Shown here: positions 7,845-15,456 of the stretch, in pieces
Layout of the letters: each line of letters starts with the position of its first letter
How positions within the stretch are numbered: position 1 is the first letter of the stretch
From: DATATV01 sp036268615
GTDB taxonomy: Bacteria; Actinomycetota; Actinomycetes; Mycobacteriales; Pseudonocardiaceae
Assembly: GCA_036268615.1 (NCBI GenBank)
Contig: DATATV010000053.1
Coordinates: forward strand, 1-64,000
Reading direction: 5' to 3'
Length of the DNA stretch: 64,000 nucleotides
Notes under the pieces: generated by a model
What the model was told of the DNA's origin: nothing
Database searches by the model: none
What the model saw: only the letters and a program-made list of their open reading frames with translations
Made by a program: the position numbers and the translations under genes

Positions 7845-8576
7845 TCAGCCGCGCCCGGCGAGCCATTCGTCGAACTCGCTGGCCACGACGCGCTCGTCGT
7901 GCACGTCGTCGGCGGCCGGCGAGCACAGCCAGCGCACCGGCGCGGCCATCACGTCGGCGGGCAGCAGGTTCGCCGTCTCCGGAACCTCGTCGGGGACCAT
8001 GCCGGTCCGGGTGGCCCCACCCGGCAGCAACAGGTTCACCCGCACGCCCCGGTCGGCCAGGTCGGCGGCCATCACGTGGGACAGCGCCTCGGTCCCGGCC
8101 CGCGACGGTCCATAGGGGACAAAGCCGGCTCGGGTCATCGTGCGGTGGTTCATCGACACGTTGATGATCCGGCCGCGCTCACCGGCCAACAGGTCGCCCA
8201 CCACGGCGCGGGCGACCAGGAAGTAGCCGGTCAGGTTCGTCTCGATCACGTCCCGGAAGCCGGCGGTCGGCACCTCCCAGAACGGCTGCGGGTCGCTGAG
8301 GAACCGCGGATTCACCGTGCGCATCCCGATTCCGGCGTTGTTGATCAGCACATCCAGCCCGCCCAGTGCGGCCACCACCAGGTCGCGGCCGGCCCGCACG
8401 GACTCCTCGTCCCGCACATCCATCCCGATGCCCTGCACCGAGTCGGGCAGCTCGGCCGCGACCGACCGGGCCCGCTGCGCGGTCCGGCCGGTGAGCACGA
8501 CCTGATGTTCGTCGGCGAGGGCACGCGCCATCGCCAGGCCGAGCCCGCTGGTGCCGCCGGTGATCAAGATCCGCAT
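7845..8576 (-). CDS. Short-chain dehydrogenase/reductase (SDR)
   Basis: 243 residues in a classical SDR fold: TGGTSGLG cofactor loop at residues 6-13, DVRD, NNAG, and the Ser of IINVSMN. The catalytic YxxxK reads YGPSR, so the lysine is replaced by arginine; activity may be altered or lost. The substrate is unknown. It is convergent with lgt, separated by only 10 nt, and has no operon partner. Confidence 0.8.
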   Translation of the reverse strand: MRILITGGTSGLGLAMARALADEHQVVLTGRTAQRARSVAAELPDSVQGIGMDVRDEESVRAGRDLVVAALGGLDVLINNAGIGMRTVNPRFLSDPQPFWEVPTAGFRDVIETNLTGYFLVARAVVGDLLAGERGRIINVSMNHRTMTRAGFVPYGPSRAGTEALSHVMAADLADRGVRVNLLLPGGATRTGMVPDEVPETANLLPADVMAAPVRWLCSPAADDVHDERVVASEFDEWLAGRG

Positions 8577-8863
8577 GGCGATCAGTATGCCCCGTCGGGT
8601 CGGCTGCCCGGATCAGCCGGCCGGCGCCGACAATGAAACCGGCCGACCGCGAACCTACTCGGGAGTACCCGATCGCGGACGCGATGCGGGTTCTGGACGC
8701 AGCCAGCTGCCGATCGCGCGGGGAACTCACGATCGTGGGTCATTTGGTCCGCTGTCGACGGAAATGAGATTAGTCAGGGGCAATTCGGGCTAACTGTCCT
8801 GATGTCCGACCGAGGAGCCAGGTCGTGGTGACGCGGCCCGGCACCGCCCTGGAGGTCCCCCCG

Positions 8864-10084
8864 ATGTCCTCGCCCACCGATCATCCCCCGCAGACCGGGC
8901 CCACCGCCCGACCCGACACCCCCGACAACGCCGCGGACGGCCACCACGACCTGGTCGGACAGCCGCACGCCAACGGTGGCGAGGGACCGATCGCGCAGGC
9001 CGAGGCGATCGCCGCCGACATCAGTACGCCGCATCGACCGTTGGGGCGGCTGGGCAAACCGCTCGACCGGCGCTCGCCGTTCTTCATCGGCATGGCCGCC
9101 GCCGCCGGCGTCGCGGTGACCTACGTGCTGGCCGAACTCGTGTTCACCGCCAGACCGGTGCTCATCCTGATCGGCCTGGCGCTGTTCGTCGCGGTCGGGC
9201 TGGAGCCCGCGGTGTCCTGGCTGGTGGGGCGGCGGGTGCCGCGATGGCTCGCGGTGGTGCTGGTGTTCGCCACCGCGCTGGCCATCGTCGCCGGTTTCCT
9301 CGCCGCGGCGATCCCGGTGCTGGTCGAACAGACCACCCAGATCGTGCACAACGCGCCCACCTATCTGCACCAGGCCGAGGACCACAACTCGTTGCTGGGC
9401 AAGCTGAACGCCCGGTTCCACCTCCAGCAACGCCTGGCGGGGCTGCTCAGCGACCAGGGCTCCGCGCTCACCAGTGGCCTGCTGGGCGTCGGCCAGGCCG
9501 TGTTCAGCGCGCTGACCAGCGTCGCGGTGCTCGCCGTGCTCACCGTGTACTTCGTCGCCGACCTGCCACGGATTCGGGCCGCGATCTACCGGATGGTGCC
9601 GGCCACCCGCCGGCCGAGGGCGATCCTGCTCGGCGACGAGATCTTCGCGAAGGTCGGCGGCTACGTGTTGGGCAACCTGCTCATCTCGCTCATCGCCGGG
9701 TCGGCCGCGTACGTCTGGCTGCTCGTCTTCCACGTGCCCGACGCGCTGCTGCTCGCGCTCACCGTCGCGGTGCTGGACCTGATCCCGATCGTCGGGTCGA
9801 CCTCGGCCGGGATCATCGTCTGTCTGGTCGCGCTCACCGTGTCGATCCCGGTCTGTCTGGCCACCATCGGATTCTTCCTGGGCTACCAGGCGACCGAGAA
9901 CTACGTGCTGGTGCCGAAGATCATCGGCGGGGCGGTCAAGGTGCCCGCGTTGGTGACCGTGGTGGCCGCGCTGCTCGGCGGCACGCTGCTGGGCATCACC
10001 GGTGCGCTGGTGGCGATCCCGGCCGCAGCCGCCCTGCTACTGCTCGCCCAGGAAGTGCTGTTCCCCCGGCTGGACCGCTCCTGA
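8864..10084 (+). CDS. AI-2E family (PerM/DUF20) membrane transporter
   Basis: About 406 residues. A disordered His/Pro/Thr-rich N-terminus precedes several membrane helices, including a first pair at about residues 70-110 and a C-terminal bundle. AI-2E-family hallmarks are visible: VLTVYFVADLPRIR in the middle, and the VLDLIPIVGS and VLVPKIIGG stretches near the end. Members include the autoinducer-2 exporter TqsA and Na+/H+ antiporters; the substrate here cannot be told. Two starts are credible: ATG 8864 with GGAGG 8 nt upstream, and GTG 8825 with GAGGAG 7 nt upstream, which would add 13 residues. Confidence 0.85.
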   Translation: MSSPTDHPPQTGPTARPDTPDNAADGHHDLVGQPHANGGEGPIAQAEAIAADISTPHRPLGRLGKPLDRRSPFFIGMAAAAGVAVTYVLAELVFTARPVLILIGLALFVAVGLEPAVSWLVGRRVPRWLAVVLVFATALAIVAGFLAAAIPVLVEQTTQIVHNAPTYLHQAEDHNSLLGKLNARFHLQQRLAGLLSDQGSALTSGLLGVGQAVFSALTSVAVLAVLTVYFVADLPRIRAAIYRMVPATRRPRAILLGDEIFAKVGGYVLGNLLISLIAGSAAYVWLLVFHVPDALLLALTVAVLDLIPIVGSTSAGIIVCLVALTVSIPVCLATIGFFLGYQATENYVLVPKIIGGAVKVPALVTVVAALLGGTLLGITGALVAIPAAAALLLLAQEVLFPRLDRS

Positions 10085-10123
10085 TCGGCGGCCCGGCCCG
10101 GAAGGCCAGGCCGGCGGGTCAGG
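10080..10123. terminator. Possible imperfect terminator hairpin
   Basis: CCTGA and TCAGG close an imperfect GC-rich stem between the convergent permease and acyltransferase genes. The internal pairing has mismatches, so this is only a candidate. Confidence 0.3.
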
Positions 10124-11114
10124 TTCCGGGCTTCTTGGTCGGGTCCTCGGCGATCGCGTCCGCCTCCGGGTCGTCCACCGTGTGATCGCTCACCCAGGTG
10201 TCCACTTGGGACCACGCGTTCTCCAGCCAACCGGGCAACTCCTCCGCCGACCGCGGTACGGTCGCCCCGGGCACGAGGGTGGTGCGCATCTCCAGGCAGC
10301 GGTGCACCGGCAGCCGCCACCACGGGCGGTTCCGACCGTCGGGAGCAAAACCGGTGTGCGCCAACAGAAGGACGTCGGCGGTGGGCGCGCCGGCGAGCGC
10401 GGCGAACGCGCCACCGCGATGTGGCGGCAAGGTGTGCGTGCGTCGGCGGGCGCGGCGCAGGGCCGCGTAGGCGCCGGTCGCGGCGAGCCTGGTGAGCGCG
10501 AGGTGCCAGCGCGGCCAGGAGAAATTACCGCCCTCGGGGAACAGCAGCAGCGCGTCGCCGCCCAGCATCGTGCCGGCCAGGTCCTTGACCCGATCCCGGG
10601 ACCGGGCGCCCCGGTGGCCGACGAAGCACAGCGGCAGGTGGTCACCGGCGAGATCGACGGCAGGTTCCAGTCGCAGCAACGACTTCAGCACGACACTGAG
10701 CCGGAACTGGTAGCGCACCGACAACAGCCAGGCGATGAACAGCGAATCGCCGGGCCCGCAGTGTCGGGCCAGTACGACGATCGGGTTGCCGGTGGCGAGC
10801 CGCTCCGCGGTCGCCGAGCCGTCCTCCAGCACGACGCGCACGTCGAGAATGCGCCGCATCGTCCGGTACGCGGAGTCCAGCACCTCGGGCAGCAGCGCGT
10901 CCCAGTCGGGTTCGCCGCCCAGGATTCGGCGCAACAGCCGCAGTTCGATCACCGCGTAGGCCAGCACCAGGGCCACCGTGCGGACCGGCCGGCTGGACCG
11001 GGTGCCGATCGCCACCAGCGCGGCGATCACCAGCCACAGCGGACCGGTCAACAGCAGCAGGACTTCGATGAGAGTCACGATCGGCACGGTCAGCGCCCGG
11101 CGCAGCGTTGTCAT
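10119..11114 (-). CDS. PlsC-like lysophospholipid acyltransferase family protein
   Basis: About 331 residues. One or two N-terminal membrane helices (LTVPIVTLIEVLLLLTGPL and following) are followed by an acyltransferase domain. The HX4D catalytic motif is seen in ARHCGPGDS and the acceptor motif in LLLFPEGGNFSW. These enzymes acylate glycerophosphate-type lipids at the membrane; the exact acceptor is not evident. I chose ATG 11114, 25 nt after the stop of the patatin gene; an upstream start at 11156 would overlap that gene. Acyltransferase and phospholipase together suggest a phospholipid-remodelling pair. Confidence 0.75.
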   Translation of the reverse strand: MTTLRRALTVPIVTLIEVLLLLTGPLWLVIAALVAIGTRSSRPVRTVALVLAYAVIELRLLRRILGGEPDWDALLPEVLDSAYRTMRRILDVRVVLEDGSATAERLATGNPIVVLARHCGPGDSLFIAWLLSVRYQFRLSVVLKSLLRLEPAVDLAGDHLPLCFVGHRGARSRDRVKDLAGTMLGGDALLLFPEGGNFSWPRWHLALTRLAATGAYAALRRARRRTHTLPPHRGGAFAALAGAPTADVLLLAHTGFAPDGRNRPWWRLPVHRCLEMRTTLVPGATVPRSAEELPGWLENAWSQVDTWVSDHTVDDPEADAIAEDPTKKPGT

Positions 11115-11139
11115 GCCACTGCCGCCGACCCGACGGTGC

Positions 11140-11985
11140 TCATGGCAACTCCGCAAGGTAGGTGCGGGTCGCCTGATAGGCGCGCTGGGCGCCGCGAACG
11201 ATCCGCCGGCCGTCCCGGTAGCGCAGGTTCGACCACGTCGACGCCCGCCGTTCGGGCAGGCCGGTCGGCAACACGTGCACTGTCACACCCTCCGGTACCC
11301 GGCTGAGGTCGGTGTGAAACCGGTGCCGGCGGGCGATCTCGAACGCCACGAAGCCGACCTCCCAGGGATAACGCGGCACGGTGAGCGCCTCCTCGATGCG
11401 CCCGACGTGCAGCACCCACACCGTGTCCGCGCCCTGCTGCACGGCCCGGCCCAGCGGCACGCTGTTCACCAGCCCGCCGTCGAAGAAGTGCTCGCCGCCG
11501 ATCTCGACCGGCGGGAACACCCCGGGCAGCGCGCAGGAGGCGACCACGGCGTCGACCAGGTCGCCGGAGTCGAACCAGTGCTCGCGGGCCCCCTCGATAC
11601 TGGCGGCGACACACTCGAACGGCACGGCGAGTTCTTCGAAGGTCTGTACCGGCAGCCGCTCGCGCAGCCGGCGGCGCAGCTCGCCGGTCCCGTGCAGGGA
11701 GGTGCCGCTGCGCACCAGTTCGACCACGCGCCCGACCAGGGAGCCACCGAGCACCGAGTCCGCGGCCAGCTCGGTCCAGGTCGCCAGTAGTTCCTGGGCG
11801 CCCCTGGGGGTCGGGTCGGCGGCGACGGCGGCACCGTTGATCGCGCCGATGGAGGTGCCGCAGATCAGGTCCGGGACGACGCCTGCCTCCAGTAAGGCCC
11901 GCACCATCCCCGCCTCCGCGGCGCCGAGCAGACCACCACCGCCGAGCACAAACGCATTGCACGCCACGGGTGGACATATACCCAC
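11140..11985 (-). CDS. Patatin-like phospholipase
   Basis: 281 residues. The patatin Ser-Asp dyad is visible: oxyanion-hole loop GGGGLLGA near residue 15, nucleophile elbow GTSIG near residue 43, and the catalytic Asp in FFDGG. Patatin lipases hydrolyse acyl esters of phospholipids or neutral lipids. The start is uncertain: GTG 11985 is the longest, GTG 11967 would also keep the whole domain, and neither has a strong Shine-Dalgarno. The gene sits directly upstream of the PlsC-like gene on the same strand. Confidence 0.8.
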   Translation of the reverse strand: MGICPPVACNAFVLGGGGLLGAAEAGMVRALLEAGVVPDLICGTSIGAINGAAVAADPTPRGAQELLATWTELAADSVLGGSLVGRVVELVRSGTSLHGTGELRRRLRERLPVQTFEELAVPFECVAASIEGAREHWFDSGDLVDAVVASCALPGVFPPVEIGGEHFFDGGLVNSVPLGRAVQQGADTVWVLHVGRIEEALTVPRYPWEVGFVAFEIARRHRFHTDLSRVPEGVTVHVLPTGLPERRASTWSNLRYRDGRRIVRGAQRAYQATRTYLAELP

Positions 11986-11988
11986 TGA

Positions 11989-12020
11989 CCGAGCCGATCA
12001 AGCACCGAGCCGATCAGGCA
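11989..12020. repeat. Two-copy 16-bp tandem repeat upstream of the patatin gene
   Basis: The unit CCGAGCCGATCARGCA occurs twice head to tail (11989-12004 and 12005-12020) with one mismatch. It lies in the 274-nt divergent region between the patatin and sigma-factor genes and could be a paired regulator site. I see nothing else recognisable in that region. Confidence 0.4.
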
Positions 12021-12259
12021 CCGGGTCGCTCCTCGCCCCATCGGGTGACTGTCCGGTTGTCGGCCCAGGACAACGGTCGTAGCGTGGACGACGTCGCGGT
12101 CGAAATGTCCGACCGTGCCCACAACGTGACCGCGCGGACCGGTCGTGGACCAGCCCGCCGATGACCGCAGTCGGCCATCACGACGACCTCCTCGATCGCC
12201 CTCGGCCCCACCACGACGTGGGCCCGCCGGTTCGGTGGACCACGAAGGACGGTGACCCG

Positions 12260-13054
12260 ATGACCACGACCGAACAGCCCAGCAGGACCGGTTACGACCA
12301 CCTGGCCTCGCTGTTCGAGCAGCTGGCCGACACCGACCTGTCCGAGTCGCAACGGTGTCACCTGCGCACCCGGCTGGTCGCCGAGCACCTGCCGGTGGCC
12401 GAGCACATCGCCCGCCGGTTCACCAATCGCGGCCAGCCGGCCGAGGACCTGCGGCAGGTCGCGGCGCTCGGCCTGATCCACGCCGTGGACCGGTTCGATC
12501 CCAGGCACGGCAGCGACTTCCTGTCCTTCGCGGTGCCGACGATCACCGGCGAGGTCCGTCGGTACTTCCGCGACGCGACCTGGTGCGTCCGGGTGCCCAG
12601 GCGGCTCAAGGAGCTCAACGCGACGATCAGCGCCACGGCCACCGAACTCGGCCAGCAGCTCGGCCGCGCGCCCCGGGCCAGCGAACTGGCCGCGCGGCTC
12701 GACCTGCCGATCGAGGAGATCCATGAGGGGCTCGCGGCCGGCAACGCCTACCGCAGCGACTCACTGGACGACAAGATCCCGCACCAGGGCGGCGAGAGCA
12801 CGCTGGGCAGCCAGTCCGACGACCTGCTGACCGTGGAGAACCGGGAAACGCTCTACCCCGCGCTGGCCGCGCTGCCCGAACGGGAGCGGACCATCGTCGT
12901 GCTGCGCTTCTTCGGCAACCTCACCCAGACGCAGATCGCCGAACGGGTGAATCTCTCCCAGATGCACGTCTCCCGGCTGCTGGCCACCAGCCTGGTGGAA
13001 CTGCGCGCCGCGCTGACCACCGATCCCGACGACCCGGTCGAGGGCACGGACTGA
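12260..13054 (+). CDS. SigB/SigF/SigG-type RNA polymerase sigma factor
   Basis: A 264-residue alternative sigma factor with region 2 (about residues 35-110, with DLRQVAALGLIHAVDRFDP), region 3 (about 120-175) and region 4 (about 205-255, ending in the helix-turn-helix LTQTQIAERVNLSQMHVSRLL). This is the general-stress class of actinobacterial sigma factors. ATG 12260 follows AAGGA. No anti-sigma or anti-anti-sigma gene is adjacent, which is unusual for the class. Two SigB-type promoters occur later in the window (28833-28856 and 31102-31127), so targets of this kind of sigma factor are present. Confidence 0.92.
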   Translation: MTTTEQPSRTGYDHLASLFEQLADTDLSESQRCHLRTRLVAEHLPVAEHIARRFTNRGQPAEDLRQVAALGLIHAVDRFDPRHGSDFLSFAVPTITGEVRRYFRDATWCVRVPRRLKELNATISATATELGQQLGRAPRASELAARLDLPIEEIHEGLAAGNAYRSDSLDDKIPHQGGESTLGSQSDDLLTVENRETLYPALAALPERERTIVVLRFFGNLTQTQIAERVNLSQMHVSRLLATSLVELRAALTTDPDDPVEGTD

Positions 13055-13066
13055 GGTCCACAGTGG

Positions 13067-13085
13067 CCGGCCCACGCGGGGCCGG
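13067..13085 (+). terminator. Small hairpin after the sigma-factor gene
   Basis: CCGGCCC-acgcg-GGGCCGG, a 7-bp stem starting 12 nt after the sigma-factor stop. There is no T-tract, and it could be chance in GC-rich DNA. Confidence 0.35.
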
Positions 13086-13132
13086 TGGAACGCCTATCCT
13101 GCTGGGGTGTCCCGGCGTCGACCCACCCCGCG

Positions 13133-13666
13133 ATGACCGCCGGACCCGGCGAGCCAGCTGCCGACGACACCGAGACCCCGCAAGCCAAGCTCACCCGGAA
13201 CATGGCCGAGCTGTTGCAGGAACTGCGGGTGGCGCAGGCAGGGGTGCAGATCCTGTTCGCCTTCCTGCTGTCGGTCGCGTTCACCGCGCGGTTCGCCCAG
13301 GCCACCCGGTTGGAGCGGACCACAGAACTGGTCACCGTGCTGTTGACCACCGGGTCGACCGCGCTGCTGATGGCGCCGGCCGCGTGGCACCGGATCTACT
13401 TCCGGCAGGGCCGGCGGCCGGACATCATCTACTGGGCCAACCGGTTCGCCATCGCCGGTCTGGCCCTGCTCGCCGCCGCGCTGACCGGCGCGGTGCTGCT
13501 GCTGGTCGAGGTCGTGGTGGGTGGCTGGACCGCGATCGTGCTCGCCGCCGCGTCGGGTGTGCTGTTCACGTTGATCTGGTTCGTGCTGCCGCTGGCCCGG
13601 CGCGGGCAGCCGCCGCTGACCGAGCGCGAACTCGAACAGCGGCACCCGCGTCGCCATCAGTCGTAG
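13133..13666 (+). CDS. DUF6328 family membrane protein
   Basis: 177 residues, function unknown. A soluble N-terminus (about 35 residues) leads into four hydrophobic segments at roughly residues 38-60, 70-88, 105-130 and 137-160. The motif WHRIYFRQGRR is typical of this small actinobacterial family. ATG 13133 was chosen as the best start; no Shine-Dalgarno is obvious, so it may be translated from a short leader or be coupled to the sigma-factor gene 78 nt upstream. Its stop overlaps the 3' end of a convergent small gene. Confidence 0.75.
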   Translation: MTAGPGEPAADDTETPQAKLTRNMAELLQELRVAQAGVQILFAFLLSVAFTARFAQATRLERTTELVTVLLTTGSTALLMAPAAWHRIYFRQGRRPDIIYWANRFAIAGLALLAAALTGAVLLLVEVVVGGWTAIVLAAASGVLFTLIWFVLPLARRGQPPLTERELEQRHPRRHQS

Positions 13667-13851
13667 TCGACGGTCGGTCCGGCGGCGAGCGACACGCCCG
13701 GCGGGATGCTGCGCCACGAGTTGCCGCCCCGGGGTCCGCGCACCAGGGCCGGCTGGTCGGCGGCGAGGTAGGGCTGGTCGGCCCCAGTCGGTTCTGGAGT
13801 CGGTTCTGGGCTGTCCACGTCGCCGGCCGGGTCACCCGTGCTGGTCGGCAT
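13657..13851 (-). CDS. Small hypothetical protein (64 aa)
   Basis: A short reading frame starting at ATG 13851 directly behind a strong GAGGAG ribosome binding site, which is the main support. The product is Pro/Thr/Asp-rich at the N-terminus and ends with GGNSWRSIPPG and VDYD. No membrane segment or known domain is seen. It overlaps the 3' end of the DUF6328 gene by 10 nt in convergent orientation. Confidence 0.55.
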   Translation of the reverse strand: MPTSTGDPAGDVDSPEPTPEPTGADQPYLAADQPALVRGPRGGNSWRSIPPGVSLAAGPTVDYD

Positions 13852-14158
13852 CGAGTCTCCTCTCGCCTGCTGGCGCCGGCCGCGGCCGGCACTCCGACCC
13901 ATCATGCGCTCATCCCGATGCAGCCGCTGGCCGCCGTCGACGGAGGGCACCGGTATCGCCGTGGCACCACACACGCTAATCTGGAGTCAAGCCGGATGGT
14001 TCAACTTCGTGTGCTCTCCGGCCCAGCGGTGATCATCTCGGACTGCAGCCGGGACTCGCCGCGAACCCTCGTCGCGGTTGTGCCTCCGGACCCCGGGCCA
14101 ACGGTGCCATCCGAGGAATTGCCGGTTTGACCGGCCGCACAGGGGGAACTTTTCCGAC

Positions 14159-14515
14159 ATGATCGGACGACTGCACGGCGTCGTTTTCGACAGCCGGAAA
14201 CCAGCTGAACTGGCCACCTTCTACGCCGAACTGCTCGGCGCCGCCGTGGTGCAGAACGAACCGGACTGGGTCACCGTGGCCGACAACACCGGCCGGCGGG
14301 TGAGTTTCCAGCGGGCCCCCGACCACACCGCGCCGAGGTTTCCTGATCCGACCGCCTCCCAACAGGTGCACCTCGACGTCCTGGTCGACGACGTGAACGA
14401 GGCGGAGCGGGCGGTGCTCGCGCTCGGCGCGACCCGGCTGCCCGGTGAGGGTGAGGATTTCCGGGTGTTCGCCGACCCGGCCGGCCATCCGTTCTGCCTG
14501 GTGTGGAGGAACTGA
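14159..14515 (+). CDS. VOC (glyoxalase/bleomycin-resistance) superfamily protein
   Basis: 118 residues forming two beta-alpha-beta-beta-beta modules, with GRLHGVVFDSRKPAELATFYAELLG at the start, VHLDVLVDD in the middle and FADPAGHPFCLVW at the end. This is the single-domain glyoxalase-like layout common in actinobacteria. The metal ligands are not complete enough to predict a reaction. ATG 14159 follows AGGGGG at a long spacing of about 12 nt. Confidence 0.8.
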   Translation: MIGRLHGVVFDSRKPAELATFYAELLGAAVVQNEPDWVTVADNTGRRVSFQRAPDHTAPRFPDPTASQQVHLDVLVDDVNEAERAVLALGATRLPGEGEDFRVFADPAGHPFCLVWRN

Positions 14516-14520
14516 CCAAC

Positions 14521-14535
14521 GGTCCACTGTGGACC
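14521..14535. repeat. 15-bp perfect palindrome with TCCACTGTGGA core
   Basis: GGTCCAC-T-GTGGACC lies 5 nt after the VOC gene stop. With a 1-nt centre it cannot form an RNA hairpin efficiently and is more likely a DNA site. The 11-bp core TCCACWGTGGA recurs at 18956-18966, 32046-32056 and 50792-50802. The rest of the 260-nt gap up to phoU shows nothing I recognise beyond a TAAACT that might be a -10 hexamer at 14702. Confidence 0.5.
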
Positions 14536-14775
14536 ACGTGGCGGCGGACAACATGTCCGAACCGGATTCCGCCGACCGGTCGGCAATCGGGCCTTGCCCG
14601 ACCGGGTTTGCCGATCAACGAATCCGGGCACTGACAGCTGGACGACCCCGACCGAGCAGCGGCGACCGAACATCCCGGTGTGGTGTCCGGGGGCGTTCGC
14701 CGTAAACTGTGCGGAGGAGCTGTTCCGGCCTGTCCGGGCGACCCGCTCACCCCCGCCCGTAGAACAGGATTCCGC

Positions 14776-15420
14776 ATGCGCGACGAATTTCAGGGGCAGT
14801 TGCAGGAACTCGGCGAACTGCTGACCGCGATGGCCGACAAGGCCGCCCGGCAGATGAGACTGGCGACGACCGCGTTGCTCGACCATGATCTGCACATCGC
14901 CGAAGCGGTGCTCGCCGATGACGCCGAACTGGACGCCGACCGGGATCGGTGCGCGCACGACGCCCAGCGGGTGCTCGCGTTGCAGGCGCCGGTTGCCAGC
15001 GACCTGCGCGAGGTGATCGCCGTCGTGCACTGCGCCGAGCGGATCGAGCGGATGGGCGACCTGGCCCGGCACGTCGCCGAGGTCGCCCGGCGCACCTTCC
15101 CGCAGCCCGCCGTGCCGGCCGTGCTGACCGAGGAGTTCGCCGAGCTGGGCGAGTTGGACGCCGCGATGGCCGAGCGCCTCAGCGAGCTGATCCGCACCCG
15201 CGAGCACACCGAGTTCGACCAGCTGGTCCGGGTCGACGAGAAGGTCGACGCGCTGCACCGCACCCTGATGACCGAGGTGACCAGCCCGGACTGGTCGCAC
15301 GGCGTGCCCGCCGCGGTGAACGTCGCGCTGCTCGCCCGGTTCTACGAGCGTTTCGCCGACCAGGTGGTGTCGGTGGCCAAGCGCATCGACTTCGCGCTCA
15401 CCGGCGTCCCGTCGAACTGA
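14776..15420 (+). CDS. phoU: Phosphate uptake regulator PhoU
   Basis: 214 residues made of two three-helix PhoU repeats. The repeat signatures are visible: ALLDHDLHIAEAVLADDAELD and DLREVIAVVHCAERIERMGDLARHVAEV in the first half, and FYERFADQVVSVAKRI near the end. PhoU modulates the PhoR kinase and the Pst transporter in response to phosphate. No pst, phoR or phoP gene is present in the window, so this is a stand-alone copy. ATG 14776 was chosen because the conserved RDEFxxQL start begins there. Confidence 0.9.
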   Translation: MRDEFQGQLQELGELLTAMADKAARQMRLATTALLDHDLHIAEAVLADDAELDADRDRCAHDAQRVLALQAPVASDLREVIAVVHCAERIERMGDLARHVAEVARRTFPQPAVPAVLTEEFAELGELDAAMAERLSELIRTREHTEFDQLVRVDEKVDALHRTLMTEVTSPDWSHGVPAAVNVALLARFYERFADQVVSVAKRIDFALTGVPSN

Positions 15421-15456
15421 TCACTCCCCTCGATCGGGTGAATTCCGATCGGTCGG

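Noticed and set aside
1..8576. Beta-lactam resistance locus
   Set aside because: BlaI and an M56 peptidase are present, but no beta-lactamase or penicillin-binding gene is in the block and the peptidase lacks the sensor domain.
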